A stretch of DNA of 64,000 nucleotides, from contig NZ_PVZG01000004.1 in assembly GCF_003002065.1 (NCBI RefSeq), positions 62,001 to 126,000 of the forward strand. The letters run 5' to 3'. Within the stretch, counting starts at the first letter, position 1, and the number at the start of each line of letters is the position of its first letter. Below are positions 45,966 through 54,346 of the stretch, one piece after another. Source of the DNA: Pseudosporangium ferrugineum (GTDB lineage: Bacteria > Actinomycetota > Actinomycetes > Mycobacteriales > Micromonosporaceae). Under the pieces are notes generated by a model. The model was not told the origin of the DNA and searched no databases. It saw only the letters and a list, made by a program, of their open reading frames with translations. Position numbers and translations under genes: made by a program.

Positions 45966-46439
45966 ATGGACATGGACGACATCATCGACCACGCGAGGAC
46001 GCTGGACGCCGTGCTCATCCTGCGGCCACAACCCGGCGATCCGTCGCCGGAGGTCAGCTGGGGAGACGCATTCATCTACTACGCCCCGGGCGGCGTCCTC
46101 CCGCCGACGCAACCCTTCGCCACGATCGTGACGAAGGACTACCCCGACGAGCCCCCCTCCGGCCTGGACCGGCCGGGCGCCTTCCGGCTCAACATCGCCG
46201 CGCCCGGGGCGGATTTCGCGCGAGTCATCGGCTCATCACCTCGCGACGCCAGGAACGCCGATCACGACACCCGCGCCCGCGACACCTGGTTCCCTCATCC
46301 GGTCTACGGCGGAGCGGGCTGGTTGTCCGTCGTCAACCCCGACACGGCACTCCCCGAGGCGCTGAGCCTGCTCGAGGCCGCCCACAAGGCCGCGCGCGAC
46401 CGGCATCAGCGGCGAACGGCGAACAACGACGCCGACTAG
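45966..46439 (+). CDS. DUF6194-like protein
   Basis: 157 aa, soluble. Conserved pattern VSWGDAFIYYAPGG then PFATIVTKDYPDE, RPGAFRLNIAAP and WFPHPVYGGAGWLSVVNP, which I recall as the DUF6194 family of actinobacteria. Function unknown; the alpha+beta pattern resembles YjbR/DUF419-type small proteins. Divergent from the double-MerR gene, which may regulate it. Confidence 0.75.
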   Translation: MDMDDIIDHARTLDAVLILRPQPGDPSPEVSWGDAFIYYAPGGVLPPTQPFATIVTKDYPDEPPSGLDRPGAFRLNIAAPGADFARVIGSSPRDARNADHDTRARDTWFPHPVYGGAGWLSVVNPDTALPEALSLLEAAHKAARDRHQRRTANNDAD

Positions 46440-46476
46440 CGACACGAGACCGGCCAGCGCCGACCGGCTCGCCGGC

Positions 46477-47043
46477 TCACCGGGGGAGGTCGGGCAGGGC
46501 CGGGAGGTAGGTCATGACCACGGCGGCGATCACGGGGGCGGAGCCGGCGACGTAGGAGTGCGGCAGGTCGGCCCGGTAGCTGATGAAGTCTCCCGGGGCC
46601 AGGTCGTGCAGGTCATCGGCCGGGCCCGTGCTGAGGCTTCCCGCGATCAGGGTGATGTGCTCGGTGGTGCCGGTGGCGTGCGGCTGCCGGTCGAGGCGTT
46701 CGCCGGGGCCGAGCCGCAGGCGCCAGAATTCGGTCATGCCGCTGCCGCCGACGCGGGTGAGCAGGTGCTGGCTGGGGGTGGGCTCGGTCGGTGCGGGGCT
46801 GCGGTCGAGGCGTACGGACGGTGGGGCCAGCTCCGCGACGAGGTCGACGAGCGGGAGGCGGAGTGCCGCCGCGAGCGCGCCGATCGTGTCCAGGGTCGGA
46901 TTGCCCTGACCGGCCTCGATCTTCGACAGGGTCGCCCGGGCCACGCCGGAGGCGCGGGCGAGTTCGGCCGCGCTCATCGCCCTCTCCTCGCGGAGCCTTC
47001 GCAGCCGCCCGCCCAGCGCCACTTGCAGATTCGAGCCGTCCAT
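46477..47043 (-). CDS. XRE-cupin transcriptional regulator
   Basis: 188 aa. HTH_3 at ~10-65 (RLRRLREERAMSAAELARAS, GVARATLSKIEAGQGNPTLD), then a cupin_2 domain (PHATGTTEHITLIAGSLS...LAPGDFISYRADLPH) that binds a small effector. Its ATG is only about 8 bases after a TATAGT -10 (TTATAGTAGACACATG), suggesting a leaderless transcript. Divergent from the nitrilase operon; the intergenic imperfect palindrome is its probable operator. Confidence 0.9.
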   Translation of the reverse strand: MDGSNLQVALGGRLRRLREERAMSAAELARASGVARATLSKIEAGQGNPTLDTIGALAAALRLPLVDLVAELAPPSVRLDRSPAPTEPTPSQHLLTRVGGSGMTEFWRLRLGPGERLDRQPHATGTTEHITLIAGSLSTGPADDLHDLAPGDFISYRADLPHSYVAGSAPVIAAVVMTYLPALPDLPR

Positions 47044-47084
47044 GTGTCTACTATAACGAACGCGCTGTTCAGTTAACTAGACAC
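47044..47084. promoter_or_regulatory. 41-bp imperfect palindrome between XRE-cupin and nitrilase genes
   Basis: Outer arms GTGTCTA (47044-47050) and TAGACAC (47078-47084) are perfect; inner GAAC (47058-47061) pairs with GTTC (47067-47070). It overlaps the TATAGT -10 of the leftward gene and lies about 10 bp before the nitrilase ribosome site (GGAGGAG). Confidence 0.6.
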
Positions 47085-47097
47085 TCCTGGAGGAGCG

Positions 47098-48048
47098 ATG
47101 GAAACCGCTCAAGGGCACCGGGTACGGGCTGCGGTCGCCCAGGCCACGCCCGTCGTCTTCGACACCGCGGCCACGCTGGAGGTGGTGGCCGACTGGTCGG
47201 CGCGCGCCGCCGCGGCCGGCGCCGAGCTGCTCGTGTTCCCGGAGGCGTTCCTCGGCGGCTACCCCAAGGGCAGCACCTTCGGCGCGGTCGTCGGCGACCG
47301 GACCGCGGCGGGCCGGGAGCAGTTCCGCCGCTACCTGGACGCGGCCGTCACCGTGCCGGGGGCGGAGTGCGAGCGGCTGGGCGACATCGCCCGGCGGGCC
47401 GCCCTGCACCTGGTCATCGGCGTCGTCGAGCGCGACGGCGGCACCCTCTACTGCAGCGTGCTGTTCTTCGCACCGACCGGCGAGCTGCTGGGCAAGCGCC
47501 GCAAGCTCATGCCGACCGGCGCCGAGCGCATGATCTGGGGCTTCGGCGACGGCTCGACCATGGACGTCCACCCGACGCCGATCGGCCGGCTGGGCGCCGT
47601 GATCTGCTGGGAGAACCTGATGCCCGCGGCCCGGCTCGCCATGTACGCCAAGGGGATCGAGCTGTACTGCGCGCCGACCGCCGACGGGCGCGACGGCCAC
47701 CACGCGACGATGCGGCACATCGCCCAGGAGGGGCGCTGCTTCGTCCTGGCCGCCAACCAGGTGACCCGCGTCCGGGATTTCCCCGCGGACCACTTCGACC
47801 CCGGTGCCGCCACCACGCCGGAGCAGCTCGTGTCGCGGGGCGGCAGCAGCATCATCGGCCCGCTCGGGCAGGTTCTCGCCGGGCCGGCGTACGAACAGGA
47901 AACGCTGTTGATCGCGGACCTGGACCTCCGGCAGATCGCGAGGGCCAAGTACGACTTCGACGTCGTGGGGCACTATGCCCGGCCGGACGTCTTCCGCCTC
48001 GTCGTGGACGAGACTCCGAAGCGGGCCGTCACCCGGAGCGTCGCGTGA
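47098..48048 (+). CDS. Nitrilase (carbon-nitrogen hydrolase)
   Basis: 316 aa. The catalytic triad is Glu49 (VFPEAFLGGYPKG), Lys136 (KRRKLMPT) and Cys170 (AVICWENLMP). The FPEAFLGGYP and RKLMPT patterns favour true nitrilases (aliphatic/arylacetonitrile, cyanide-type) over amidases. It converts a nitrile to a carboxylate and ammonia. GGAGGAG is 2 bases ahead of the ATG. Its partner gene, a PLP dehydratase, is coupled by GTGA overlap. Confidence 0.9.
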   Translation: METAQGHRVRAAVAQATPVVFDTAATLEVVADWSARAAAAGAELLVFPEAFLGGYPKGSTFGAVVGDRTAAGREQFRRYLDAAVTVPGAECERLGDIARRAALHLVIGVVERDGGTLYCSVLFFAPTGELLGKRRKLMPTGAERMIWGFGDGSTMDVHPTPIGRLGAVICWENLMPAARLAMYAKGIELYCAPTADGRDGHHATMRHIAQEGRCFVLAANQVTRVRDFPADHFDPGAATTPEQLVSRGGSSIIGPLGQVLAGPAYEQETLLIADLDLRQIARAKYDFDVVGHYARPDVFRLVVDETPKRAVTRSVA

Positions 48049-48959
48049 TCCCCGCGGACGGGGACCTGGCCGGGGCCCGCGACCGCCTGCGGGGCCGGGT
48101 CCGGCACACCCCGGTCGTCCGCGTCGACGGCCGGGATGTGGGGTCGCGCGGCGAGCTGACGCTGAAGCTGGAACAGTTGCAGTACACCGGTTCCTTCAAG
48201 GCCCGGGGCGCGCTGAACGCCGTGCTGACCATGCCCGCCGGGGCGGCCTCCGTCACCGCCGCCTCGGGCGGGAACCACGGGGCGGCGGTCGCCTGGGCCG
48301 CGCACCGGGCCGGCGTACGGGCGACGATCTTCGTCCCGTCCTTCTCCCCGCGGGTCAAGCAGGACGCGATCCGCCGGTACGGTGCGGACCTGCACCTCGT
48401 CGACGGTTTCTACGCCGACGCGCTGGAGGCCGCCCGGAAGTTCGCCGCCGAGCACGACGCGGTCCACATCGACGCGTACGACGACCTCGCCACCGTGGCG
48501 GGGCAGTCGACCGTCGGCGCCGAGCTGGCCGGGCAGATCCCGGCCGGTGACACCGTCATCGTCGGCTGCGGCGGAGGCGGCCTGTTCGCCGGGGTCAGCC
48601 TCGCCCTGCGCGGCCGCAACACCGTCGTCGCGGCGGAACCCGAATCCGCGCCGTCCCTCGCGTCCGCGATCGCCGCCGGACGGCCCGTCGACATCGACGT
48701 CGACCGCGCCGGGGCCGCCGTCGACAGCCTCGGCGCGCGCCGCGCCGGGTCCATAGCCACCGCGGTCGCGCTGGAGCTGCGCTCCCCTGTCCTCCTGGTC
48801 CCCGACGAGGCTGTCCACCGCGCACGGCAACAGCTGTGGGACAACTTCCGCATCGCCGCCGAACCGGGCGGCGCCACCGCCCTCGCCGCCGCCCTGCACC
48901 ACGCCGGCGACCTCCCCCGCGACCGCGTCACCATCCTCATCAGCGGCGCCAACGCCTGA
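48045..48959 (+). CDS. PLP-dependent threonine/serine dehydratase-like enzyme
   Basis: 304 aa, fold type II. PLP lysine in YTGSFKARGA, the ASGGNHGAAVAW loop, phosphate-binding GCGGGGLFAG, and SGAN at the end. No regulatory ACT domain. It may deaminate Thr/Ser or a related hydroxy amino acid (such as beta-hydroxyaspartate). Co-translated with nitrilase, which suggests use of a nitrile- or amide-derived amino acid as nitrogen source. Confidence 0.88.
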   Translation: MIPADGDLAGARDRLRGRVRHTPVVRVDGRDVGSRGELTLKLEQLQYTGSFKARGALNAVLTMPAGAASVTAASGGNHGAAVAWAAHRAGVRATIFVPSFSPRVKQDAIRRYGADLHLVDGFYADALEAARKFAAEHDAVHIDAYDDLATVAGQSTVGAELAGQIPAGDTVIVGCGGGGLFAGVSLALRGRNTVVAAEPESAPSLASAIAAGRPVDIDVDRAGAAVDSLGARRAGSIATAVALELRSPVLLVPDEAVHRARQQLWDNFRIAAEPGGATALAAALHHAGDLPRDRVTILISGANA

Positions 48960-48974
48960 GGCGCCGGACGACGC

Positions 48975-49106
48975 CACCGGCGACGCGGCCGGCCCGGCCG
49001 GTGCTCCGGCCGCCGGCCGGCGACACCAGGAAGCCGGCCACGTCCGCGATGTCCCCGGGCTCGCCGATGCGGCCCGGCAGGCGACATCGGTCCGGCGCGG
49101 TCGCCC
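48975..49106 (-). pseudogene. Remnant of a second SDR C-terminus
   Basis: Downstream of the SDR stop, a different reverse frame reads GRIGEPGDIADVAGFLVSPA, the R-x-G-x-P-x-D-I-A...FL-x-S signature that ends classical SDRs. It lacks the rest of the enzyme. This suggests an old duplication or fusion collapse next to the intact SDR at 49.1-49.8 kb. Confidence 0.5.
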
Positions 49107-49796
49107 TCAGCCGCCGTACGCCGGGATCAGGCCGCCGCTCACCGGGGCGGAGGCGTCGCCGGCCAGGACGGTGATCAGCCCGGCGAGCGCCTCCGGGGCG
49201 ACCGCGTGGGCCAGCAGCCGCGGCGGCAGGGCCGCCCGGTTGGCGGCGGTGGCGATGAGCTGGGGCAGGATGACGTTGACCCGGATGCCGTGCGGGCGCA
49301 GTTCCAGATCCAGCACCCGGCCCAGGTGCGCCAGGGCGGCCTTGGTGATTCCGTACGCGGCGGCGCCCGCGGCCGGCTCCACTCCGGGTCGCGCTCCGGT
49401 GTGGATGATGACGCCCGCGCCCCTGCGGCGCATGTACGGCGCCACCGCCTGGGTCAGCCACAGCGCCGCGCCCAGGTTCACGTCCATCAGCGCCCTGAGC
49501 CCCTCCGGCGTCACCGTGCTGAAGTCGCCGGTCCCGTGGGCCCCGAGGGTGTTGACGAGAACGTCCGGCGGGCCGGCCGCGGCGACGACGCGGTCCATGA
49601 GCGACGGGAGGGCGGCCGGATCGGTGGCGTCGGCGATCTCGCGGTGGACGCCGGCCGGCAGGTCGTGGAGTTTCGCCGCGGTGCGGTCGACGGCGACAAC
49701 AATCAGGCCGGCCGCGTGCAGGGCGGCGGCGGTGGCGCGTCCGAGGCCGCCGCCGGCACCGGCGACGAGGGCGACGCGGGTGCTCGTGGTCGTCAC
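49107..49796 (-). CDS. Short-chain dehydrogenase/reductase
   Basis: 229 aa, GTG start overlapping the cupin stop (GTGA). AGAGGGLG cofactor loop, NTLGAHG in place of NNAG, Tyr-Lys in YGITK. The active-site Ser position reads HTGARPG, where the usual Ser is Thr or Gly, so activity may be altered. Short C-terminus (SGGLIPAYGG). Operon with a cupin protein. Confidence 0.85.
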   Translation of the reverse strand: MTTTSTRVALVAGAGGGLGRATAAALHAAGLIVVAVDRTAAKLHDLPAGVHREIADATDPAALPSLMDRVVAAAGPPDVLVNTLGAHGTGDFSTVTPEGLRALMDVNLGAALWLTQAVAPYMRRRGAGVIIHTGARPGVEPAAGAAAYGITKAALAHLGRVLDLELRPHGIRVNVILPQLIATAANRAALPPRLLAHAVAPEALAGLITVLAGDASAPVSGGLIPAYGG

Positions 49797-50290
49797 CGGG
49801 GCAGCTCCGGGAGGGCGATCGAGCCCGTGCGCTCGATGATGTCCGCGATCCGCTGGTTGCGTTCGATGCCCCATGGCTCCGGCCGCCCGCCGGGCACGGG
49901 GTCGTCGCCGCCGTCGATGAACAGGTCCTCCAGGCCGCCGGGCGTGAAGATGAAGAGCAGGCGGGCATCCGAGCCGCCGATGTTGGTGAAGCGGTGGCGG
50001 TGCAGCCGCGGCACGAACACGAACGCGCCGGTCTCGGCCACGAAGGTGCGTTCGCCGTCGAGGAACTCCAGCGCGCCGTCCAGCAGGTAGAAGGATTCGT
50101 CGGTCGCCTTGTGCGCGTGGGCGATCGGCCCGGCGCCTGGCGGCACGACCGCCTCGACGAAGCCGAGGGCACCGCCCGTGGACGACTTCGTCGCCTTGAT
50201 CGTATAGATGTCGCCCGACACCCACTTGACCAGGCCCTCCTCGGCGGGAACGTGCAGCACGCCGCCGGTTTCGATCGTCGGGAAGCTCAT
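49793..50290 (-). CDS. Cupin-domain protein
   Basis: 165 aa from ATG 50290. Cupin motif 1 (AHAHKATDESFYLLDGALEF, G-x5-H-x-H-x3,4-E) and motif 2 (PRLHRHRFTNIG, with His) are both intact, so it should bind a metal ion; typical for dioxygenases or isomerases of the quercetinase-like kind. Followed by the SDR. The promoter region bears the TGTTTG-CA-CAAACA palindrome shared with the divergent MarR gene. Confidence 0.87.
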   Translation of the reverse strand: MSFPTIETGGVLHVPAEEGLVKWVSGDIYTIKATKSSTGGALGFVEAVVPPGAGPIAHAHKATDESFYLLDGALEFLDGERTFVAETGAFVFVPRLHRHRFTNIGGSDARLLFIFTPGGLEDLFIDGGDDPVPGGRPEPWGIERNQRIADIIERTGSIALPELPR

Positions 50291-50297
50291 GGGTAGA

Positions 50298-50311
50298 TGT
50301 TTGCACAAACA
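50298..50311. promoter_or_regulatory. TGTTTG-CA-CAAACA palindrome (MarR operator)
   Basis: A perfect 14-bp inverted repeat lies 8 bp before the cupin start and ~50 bp before the divergent MarR gene. MarR proteins bind such dyads and are often released by a phenolic ligand. Confidence 0.65.
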
Positions 50312-50361
50312 AATACTTCCGGCAAGGAGGGGCGGCGGAGCGAGATTGTTAGGCTGCCCGG

Positions 50362-50871
50362 GTGCGGGCGGACGAGAGTGATTTCCAGCCGCTGACTCCC
50401 GACGAGGAGGCGGCGTGGCGGGCGCTGGCGCGCGTGCTCGTGGCGCTGCCCCGGGCGATGGACGCCGACCTGCTGCGGCGGGCCCAGCTGAGCCTGAGCG
50501 ACTACCGGGTCCTGATGTTCCTGTCCGAGGCGCCGGACCGCTCGTTACGCATGTCCGAGCTCGCCGACCTGGTGCAGATCAGCTTCAGCGGCCTGACGAG
50601 GCTCATCGAACGCCTTGAGCGCCGTGACCTGGTCGAGCGCGTCAAGGCGGACACCGACGGCCGCGGCAGCCGGGCGGTGCTGACCGGTTTCGGTCTCGAA
50701 CGGCTGCGCGAGGCGTGGCCCGACCACCTCCGCGGCGTCCGCCTCATGGTGATGGACCACCTGCGGGGCATCGACCTGCCCGCCCTGACCGAGGCCCTGA
50801 ACTCGATGATCGTCAAGAACGACATGGTCGGTCCCACCGGCCGCCCGGGCGCACGCCCCTCCCGGGACTGA
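50362..50871 (+). CDS. MarR-family regulator
   Basis: 169 aa, GTG start. Winged helix YRVLMFLSEAPDRSLRMSEL, ADLVQISFSGLTRLIERLER and the wing KADTDGRGSRAVLT; flanking helices for dimerisation. Divergent from the cupin-SDR pair, which it probably represses. Converges on the E2 gene with 13 bp between. Confidence 0.9.
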   Translation: MRADESDFQPLTPDEEAAWRALARVLVALPRAMDADLLRRAQLSLSDYRVLMFLSEAPDRSLRMSELADLVQISFSGLTRLIERLERRDLVERVKADTDGRGSRAVLTGFGLERLREAWPDHLRGVRLMVMDHLRGIDLPALTEALNSMIVKNDMVGPTGRPGARPSRD

Positions 50872-50884
50872 GCGTCCCGGGAGG

Positions 50885-52219
50885 TCAGAACCGCGCGAAC
50901 GCCCGGGCCGGGTGCTCGATGGCGTCGGCGACGCTGCGCATGAAGCCCGCCGCGGTGCCGCCGTCGCAGATCCGGTGGTCGAAGACGAAGGACATCTGGG
51001 TGATCTTGCGGATGCGGATCTCGCCGTCCACCACCCACGGCCGGTCGAGGATCCGGCCGAAGCCGAGGATCGCCGCCTGCGGGTGGTGGATGATCGCGGC
51101 GCTGCCGTCGACGCCGAAGCCGCCGTAGTTGTTGAGGGTGAACGTGCCGGCCGCCAGTTCCTCGGCGGTGGACCTGCCCTGGCGGGCCCGGCGCACGACG
51201 TTGCCGATCTCCTCGCCGAGCCGCGCGGTGGACATCGACTCCGCGCCGAGCACGGCCGGCACGACGAGGCCGCGGTCGCCCTGGACGGCGATCCCGAGGT
51301 TGATCCGGTCGTACTCGACGATCTCCTGACGCTCGGCGTCGAGGCGCGAGTTGAGCACCGGGTATTCCCGGAGCGCCGCCACCACGAAGCGGGCGAGGAA
51401 GGCGAGCAGGCCGGGGCCGGGATCGTCCGGCGTACGCGCGCTCTCGCGCAGGGCGACCAGGTCCGTCGCGTCCACATCGACCCAGACCGTCGCCTCGGGG
51501 ATCTCCGAGCGGCTGCGCGACAGGGCCGCCGCGGCGGCCCGGCGGAAGGCGCTGAGCGGCGTCCGCCGCTCACCCGGCGTCGAAGCAGGGGCGGGCGAGG
51601 CGGAGGCGGGCGAAGCAGGGGCGGGCGAGGCGGAGGCGGGCGAGGCGGAGGCACGCTCGACGTCCGCCCGGGTGATCAGGCCGCCGGCGCCGCTCCCCCG
51701 GACCAGCGTCAGGTCGAGGCCCCTGTCACGAGCGAGCCGGCGAACGAGCGGCGAAGCGACGAGCGGCGCGGCCGCAACCGGCGCGGCCGACGCGGCCGGC
51801 GCGGGCGCAACCGGCGCGGACGGCGCGGCCGCAACCGGTGGCGTCGCGGCGGGGCGTGGGGCGTGGGCGCGGGGGCGCCGGCGACGCTGCGACACGGCTT
51901 CGCCGCTGGTGCCGTACCCGATGAGGACGTTGCCGGAACCCGCCCGCTCCTCCCGCCGGTAGGTCTCGGCGGCCGGCTCGGCGGCCTCGACCGAGATGAG
52001 CGGCTGGCCCACGCCGAGGGTCTCCCCCTCGCGCCCGTGCAGGCCCGCGACCCGGCCGCCGAACGGGGTGGGCACCTCGACCACGGCCTTCGCGGTCTCG
52101 ACCTCCACCACCGGCTGGTCGATCGCCACCTCGTCGCCCGGCGTGACCAGCCACCGGACGATCTCCGCCTCGGTCAGCCCCTCGCCGAGGTCGGGGAGCA
52201 CGAACGTCTGCCGGGTCAC
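50885..52219 (-). CDS. bkdC: 2-oxoacid dehydrogenase E2 (dihydrolipoyl acyltransferase)
   Basis: 444 aa, GTG start overlapping the E1beta stop. One lipoyl domain (Lys44 in ETAKAVVEV), a peripheral-subunit-binding domain (ASPLVRRLARDRGLDL...GAGGLITRADV), and the catalytic domain with DHRICDGG. The linkers are Ala/Pro/Ser-rich, with ASASPAPASP-type repeats encoded by ~30-bp tandem DNA at 51587-51655. It transfers the acyl group to CoA. Order E1alpha-E1beta-E2 with an Lrp regulator is characteristic of branched-chain 2-oxoacid dehydrogenase. No E3 gene is in the operon. Confidence 0.88.
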   Translation of the reverse strand: MTRQTFVLPDLGEGLTEAEIVRWLVTPGDEVAIDQPVVEVETAKAVVEVPTPFGGRVAGLHGREGETLGVGQPLISVEAAEPAAETYRREERAGSGNVLIGYGTSGEAVSQRRRRPRAHAPRPAATPPVAAAPSAPVAPAPAASAAPVAAAPLVASPLVRRLARDRGLDLTLVRGSGAGGLITRADVERASASPASASPAPASPASASPAPASTPGERRTPLSAFRRAAAAALSRSRSEIPEATVWVDVDATDLVALRESARTPDDPGPGLLAFLARFVVAALREYPVLNSRLDAERQEIVEYDRINLGIAVQGDRGLVVPAVLGAESMSTARLGEEIGNVVRRARQGRSTAEELAAGTFTLNNYGGFGVDGSAAIIHHPQAAILGFGRILDRPWVVDGEIRIRKITQMSFVFDHRICDGGTAAGFMRSVADAIEHPARAFARF

Positions 52220-53205
52220 GATTCCTCCCACTGCAAATCGTCGACGGCGTCGAGGATCCGGTCGGCGCCGGGGAGATGGAACGCCTCGAGCTTGGGCGGC
52301 GGGTACGGGATGTCCAGCCCGGTCACCCGGCGGATCGGCGCGGCCAGCGAGTGGAAGCAGCGCTCGGTGACGCGGGCGACGATCTCCGAGGACACGCTCG
52401 CGAAGCCGGACGCCTCGCTGATGACGACGGCGCGGCCGGTGGAGCGGACCGCCTCGCACACCGTGTCGTCGTCGAACGGCACGATGGTGCGCAGGTCGAC
52501 GACCTGGAGGCTGCGGCCCTCCTGGGCGGCCAGCGCCGCCGCCTCGAGGGCCACCGGCACGCTGGGGCCGTACGCGATCAGGGTGGCGTCCGTGCCCTCG
52601 CGCCGGACCACCGCGGTGCCGAAGCCGGGCACGCCCGCGTCGAGGGCGACCTCCTCGCGGCTCCAGTAGAGCTTCTTCGGTTCGAGGAAGACCACCGGGT
52701 CCGAGGAGTCGATCGCCGCGCGGAGCAGGCCGTACGCGTCGGCGGCCGACGACGGGGCGACCACGTGCAGTCCCGGCGTGTGCGCGTAGTAGGACTCCGA
52801 GGAGTCGCAGTGGTGCTCGACGCCGCCGATGCCACCGCCGTACGGGATCCGGATGACCATGGGCAGCGTGACCCGCCCGCGGGTGCGGTTGCGCATCTTC
52901 GCGACGTGGCTGACCACCTGCTCGAAGGCGGGGTACGCGAACGCGTCGAACTGCATCTCCACGACCGGCCGCATCCCGTTCATGGCCATGCCGACCGCCA
53001 TGCCGACGATCCCGGCCTCGGCGAGCGGCGTGTCGAAGCACCGCGCCTCGCCGAACTCGGCGGTCAGGCCGTCGGTGATCCGGAAGACGCCGCCCAGCGG
53101 GCCGACGTCCTCGCCGAACACGACCACCGATCCGTCCGCCGCCATCGCGTCGCGCAGCGCCCGGTTCAGCGCCTGCCCCATGGTGAGCTTCTCCACGTCA
53201 GTCAC
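52216..53205 (-). CDS. bkdB: Branched-chain 2-oxoacid dehydrogenase E1 beta
   Basis: 329 aa, GTG start overlapping the E1alpha stop by eight bases. Transketolase-type pyrimidine-binding domain (FGEDVGPLGGVFRITDGL, PLAEAGIVGMAVGMAMNG) and C-terminal transketolase domain (VVDLRTIVPFD). With E1alpha it decarboxylates the 2-oxoacids of Val, Leu and Ile. Products (isobutyryl-, isovaleryl-, 2-methylbutyryl-CoA) could prime the KASIII enzymes in the cluster; that link is an inference. Confidence 0.92.
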   Translation of the reverse strand: MTDVEKLTMGQALNRALRDAMAADGSVVVFGEDVGPLGGVFRITDGLTAEFGEARCFDTPLAEAGIVGMAVGMAMNGMRPVVEMQFDAFAYPAFEQVVSHVAKMRNRTRGRVTLPMVIRIPYGGGIGGVEHHCDSSESYYAHTPGLHVVAPSSAADAYGLLRAAIDSSDPVVFLEPKKLYWSREEVALDAGVPGFGTAVVRREGTDATLIAYGPSVPVALEAAALAAQEGRSLQVVDLRTIVPFDDDTVCEAVRSTGRAVVISEASGFASVSSEIVARVTERCFHSLAAPIRRVTGLDIPYPPPKLEAFHLPGADRILDAVDDLQWEES

Positions 53206-54289
53206 CCGTCTCCCGGCCGAGTTCGTCGGCGATCAGGGCCGCCTGCGCGACCAGCTGCGGCGTCGGCGTCGCGTACACGTGGGCGAAGAGCTGGTCCGGG
53301 TCGGGCTCGGCGTCGCGCGACAGCCCGGCCCGCATCGCCGCGGCCACCTCGTCGGCCCGGCGTGCGCCGGCGGCGGCGCGCTCCGGGGTCAGCAACCCCC
53401 GGCCCGTCAGGTACGCCTCGAGCCGCGTCACCGGGTCGCGTTCGAGCCAGGCGCCGACCTCGTCGTCGTCGCGGTAGCGGCTCGCGTCGTCGGCGTTGGT
53501 GTGCGCCTGGATCCGGTAGGTGTGCGCCTCGACGAGCTGCGGGCCGCCGCCGTCCCGGGCCCGCGCCACGGCCGCGCCGAGCACCGCGAGCAGGGCCGCC
53601 GCGTCGTTGCCGTCGACCCGGATCCCGGGTACGCCGTAGCCGACGCCCTTGTGCGCGAGCGACGGCGCGGCCGACTGGCGGGCCAGCGGCACCGAGATCG
53701 CGTACTGGTTGTTCTGGACGAAGAAGACCACGGGCGCGCGGAAGACGGCGGCGAAGTTGAGCGCCTCGTGGAAGTCGCCCTCGCTCGTCGCGCCGTCCCC
53801 GCACAGCGCCATGACCACGGTCGGCTCACCCTTGAGCCGGGCGGCGTGCGCGACGCCGACGGCGTGCGGCAGCTGGGTGGCCAGGGGCGTCGCCTGCGGG
53901 GCGACCTTGTGCGCGTACGGGTCGTAGCCGCAGTGCCAGTCGCCCTTGAGCAGCACCAGCACCTCCACCGGGTCGAGACCCCGGGTGACCAGCGCCGCCG
54001 TGTCCCGGTACGTGGGGAACAGCCAGTCGTCGGCGGTCAGCACCTGCGCCGCCGCCACCTGGCAGGCCTCCTGGCCGTGCGAGGACGGGTAGACCGCGAG
54101 GCGGCCCTGGCGCACCAGCGCCGAGGCCTGGTCGTTGACCCGCCGGGAGAGCGTCAGGGCACCGTACGCGGCCAGCAGCGCCTCGCCGGAGGGCAGCGCG
54201 TACGTGTCGTGCGGGACAGCCTCGCCCCGCGGGTCGATGAGCATCACCGGGGCGTCCGCCGGCACCAGGGAACCGAGGTCGGGTGGCAT
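53198..54289 (-). CDS. bkdA: Branched-chain 2-oxoacid dehydrogenase E1 alpha
   Basis: 363 aa from ATG 54289 (GGGGGA ~11 bases upstream); ATG 54325 is in frame but would leave no room for a promoter before the divergent Lrp gene. Thiamine diphosphate motif GDGATSEGDFHEALNFAAV...NN (G-D-G...N-N), plus SSHGQEACQ and YRDTAALVTRG. First gene of the bkd operon. Confidence 0.92.
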   Translation of the reverse strand: MPPDLGSLVPADAPVMLIDPRGEAVPHDTYALPSGEALLAAYGALTLSRRVNDQASALVRQGRLAVYPSSHGQEACQVAAAQVLTADDWLFPTYRDTAALVTRGLDPVEVLVLLKGDWHCGYDPYAHKVAPQATPLATQLPHAVGVAHAARLKGEPTVVMALCGDGATSEGDFHEALNFAAVFRAPVVFFVQNNQYAISVPLARQSAAPSLAHKGVGYGVPGIRVDGNDAAALLAVLGAAVARARDGGGPQLVEAHTYRIQAHTNADDASRYRDDDEVGAWLERDPVTRLEAYLTGRGLLTPERAAAGARRADEVAAAMRAGLSRDAEPDPDQLFAHVYATPTPQLVAQAALIADELGRETGD

Positions 54290-54346
54290 GGCAGAATCGT
54301 CCCCCAGCACCCATCCGTACTCCATCTTCGCGTCAAGGTTGAGAAC

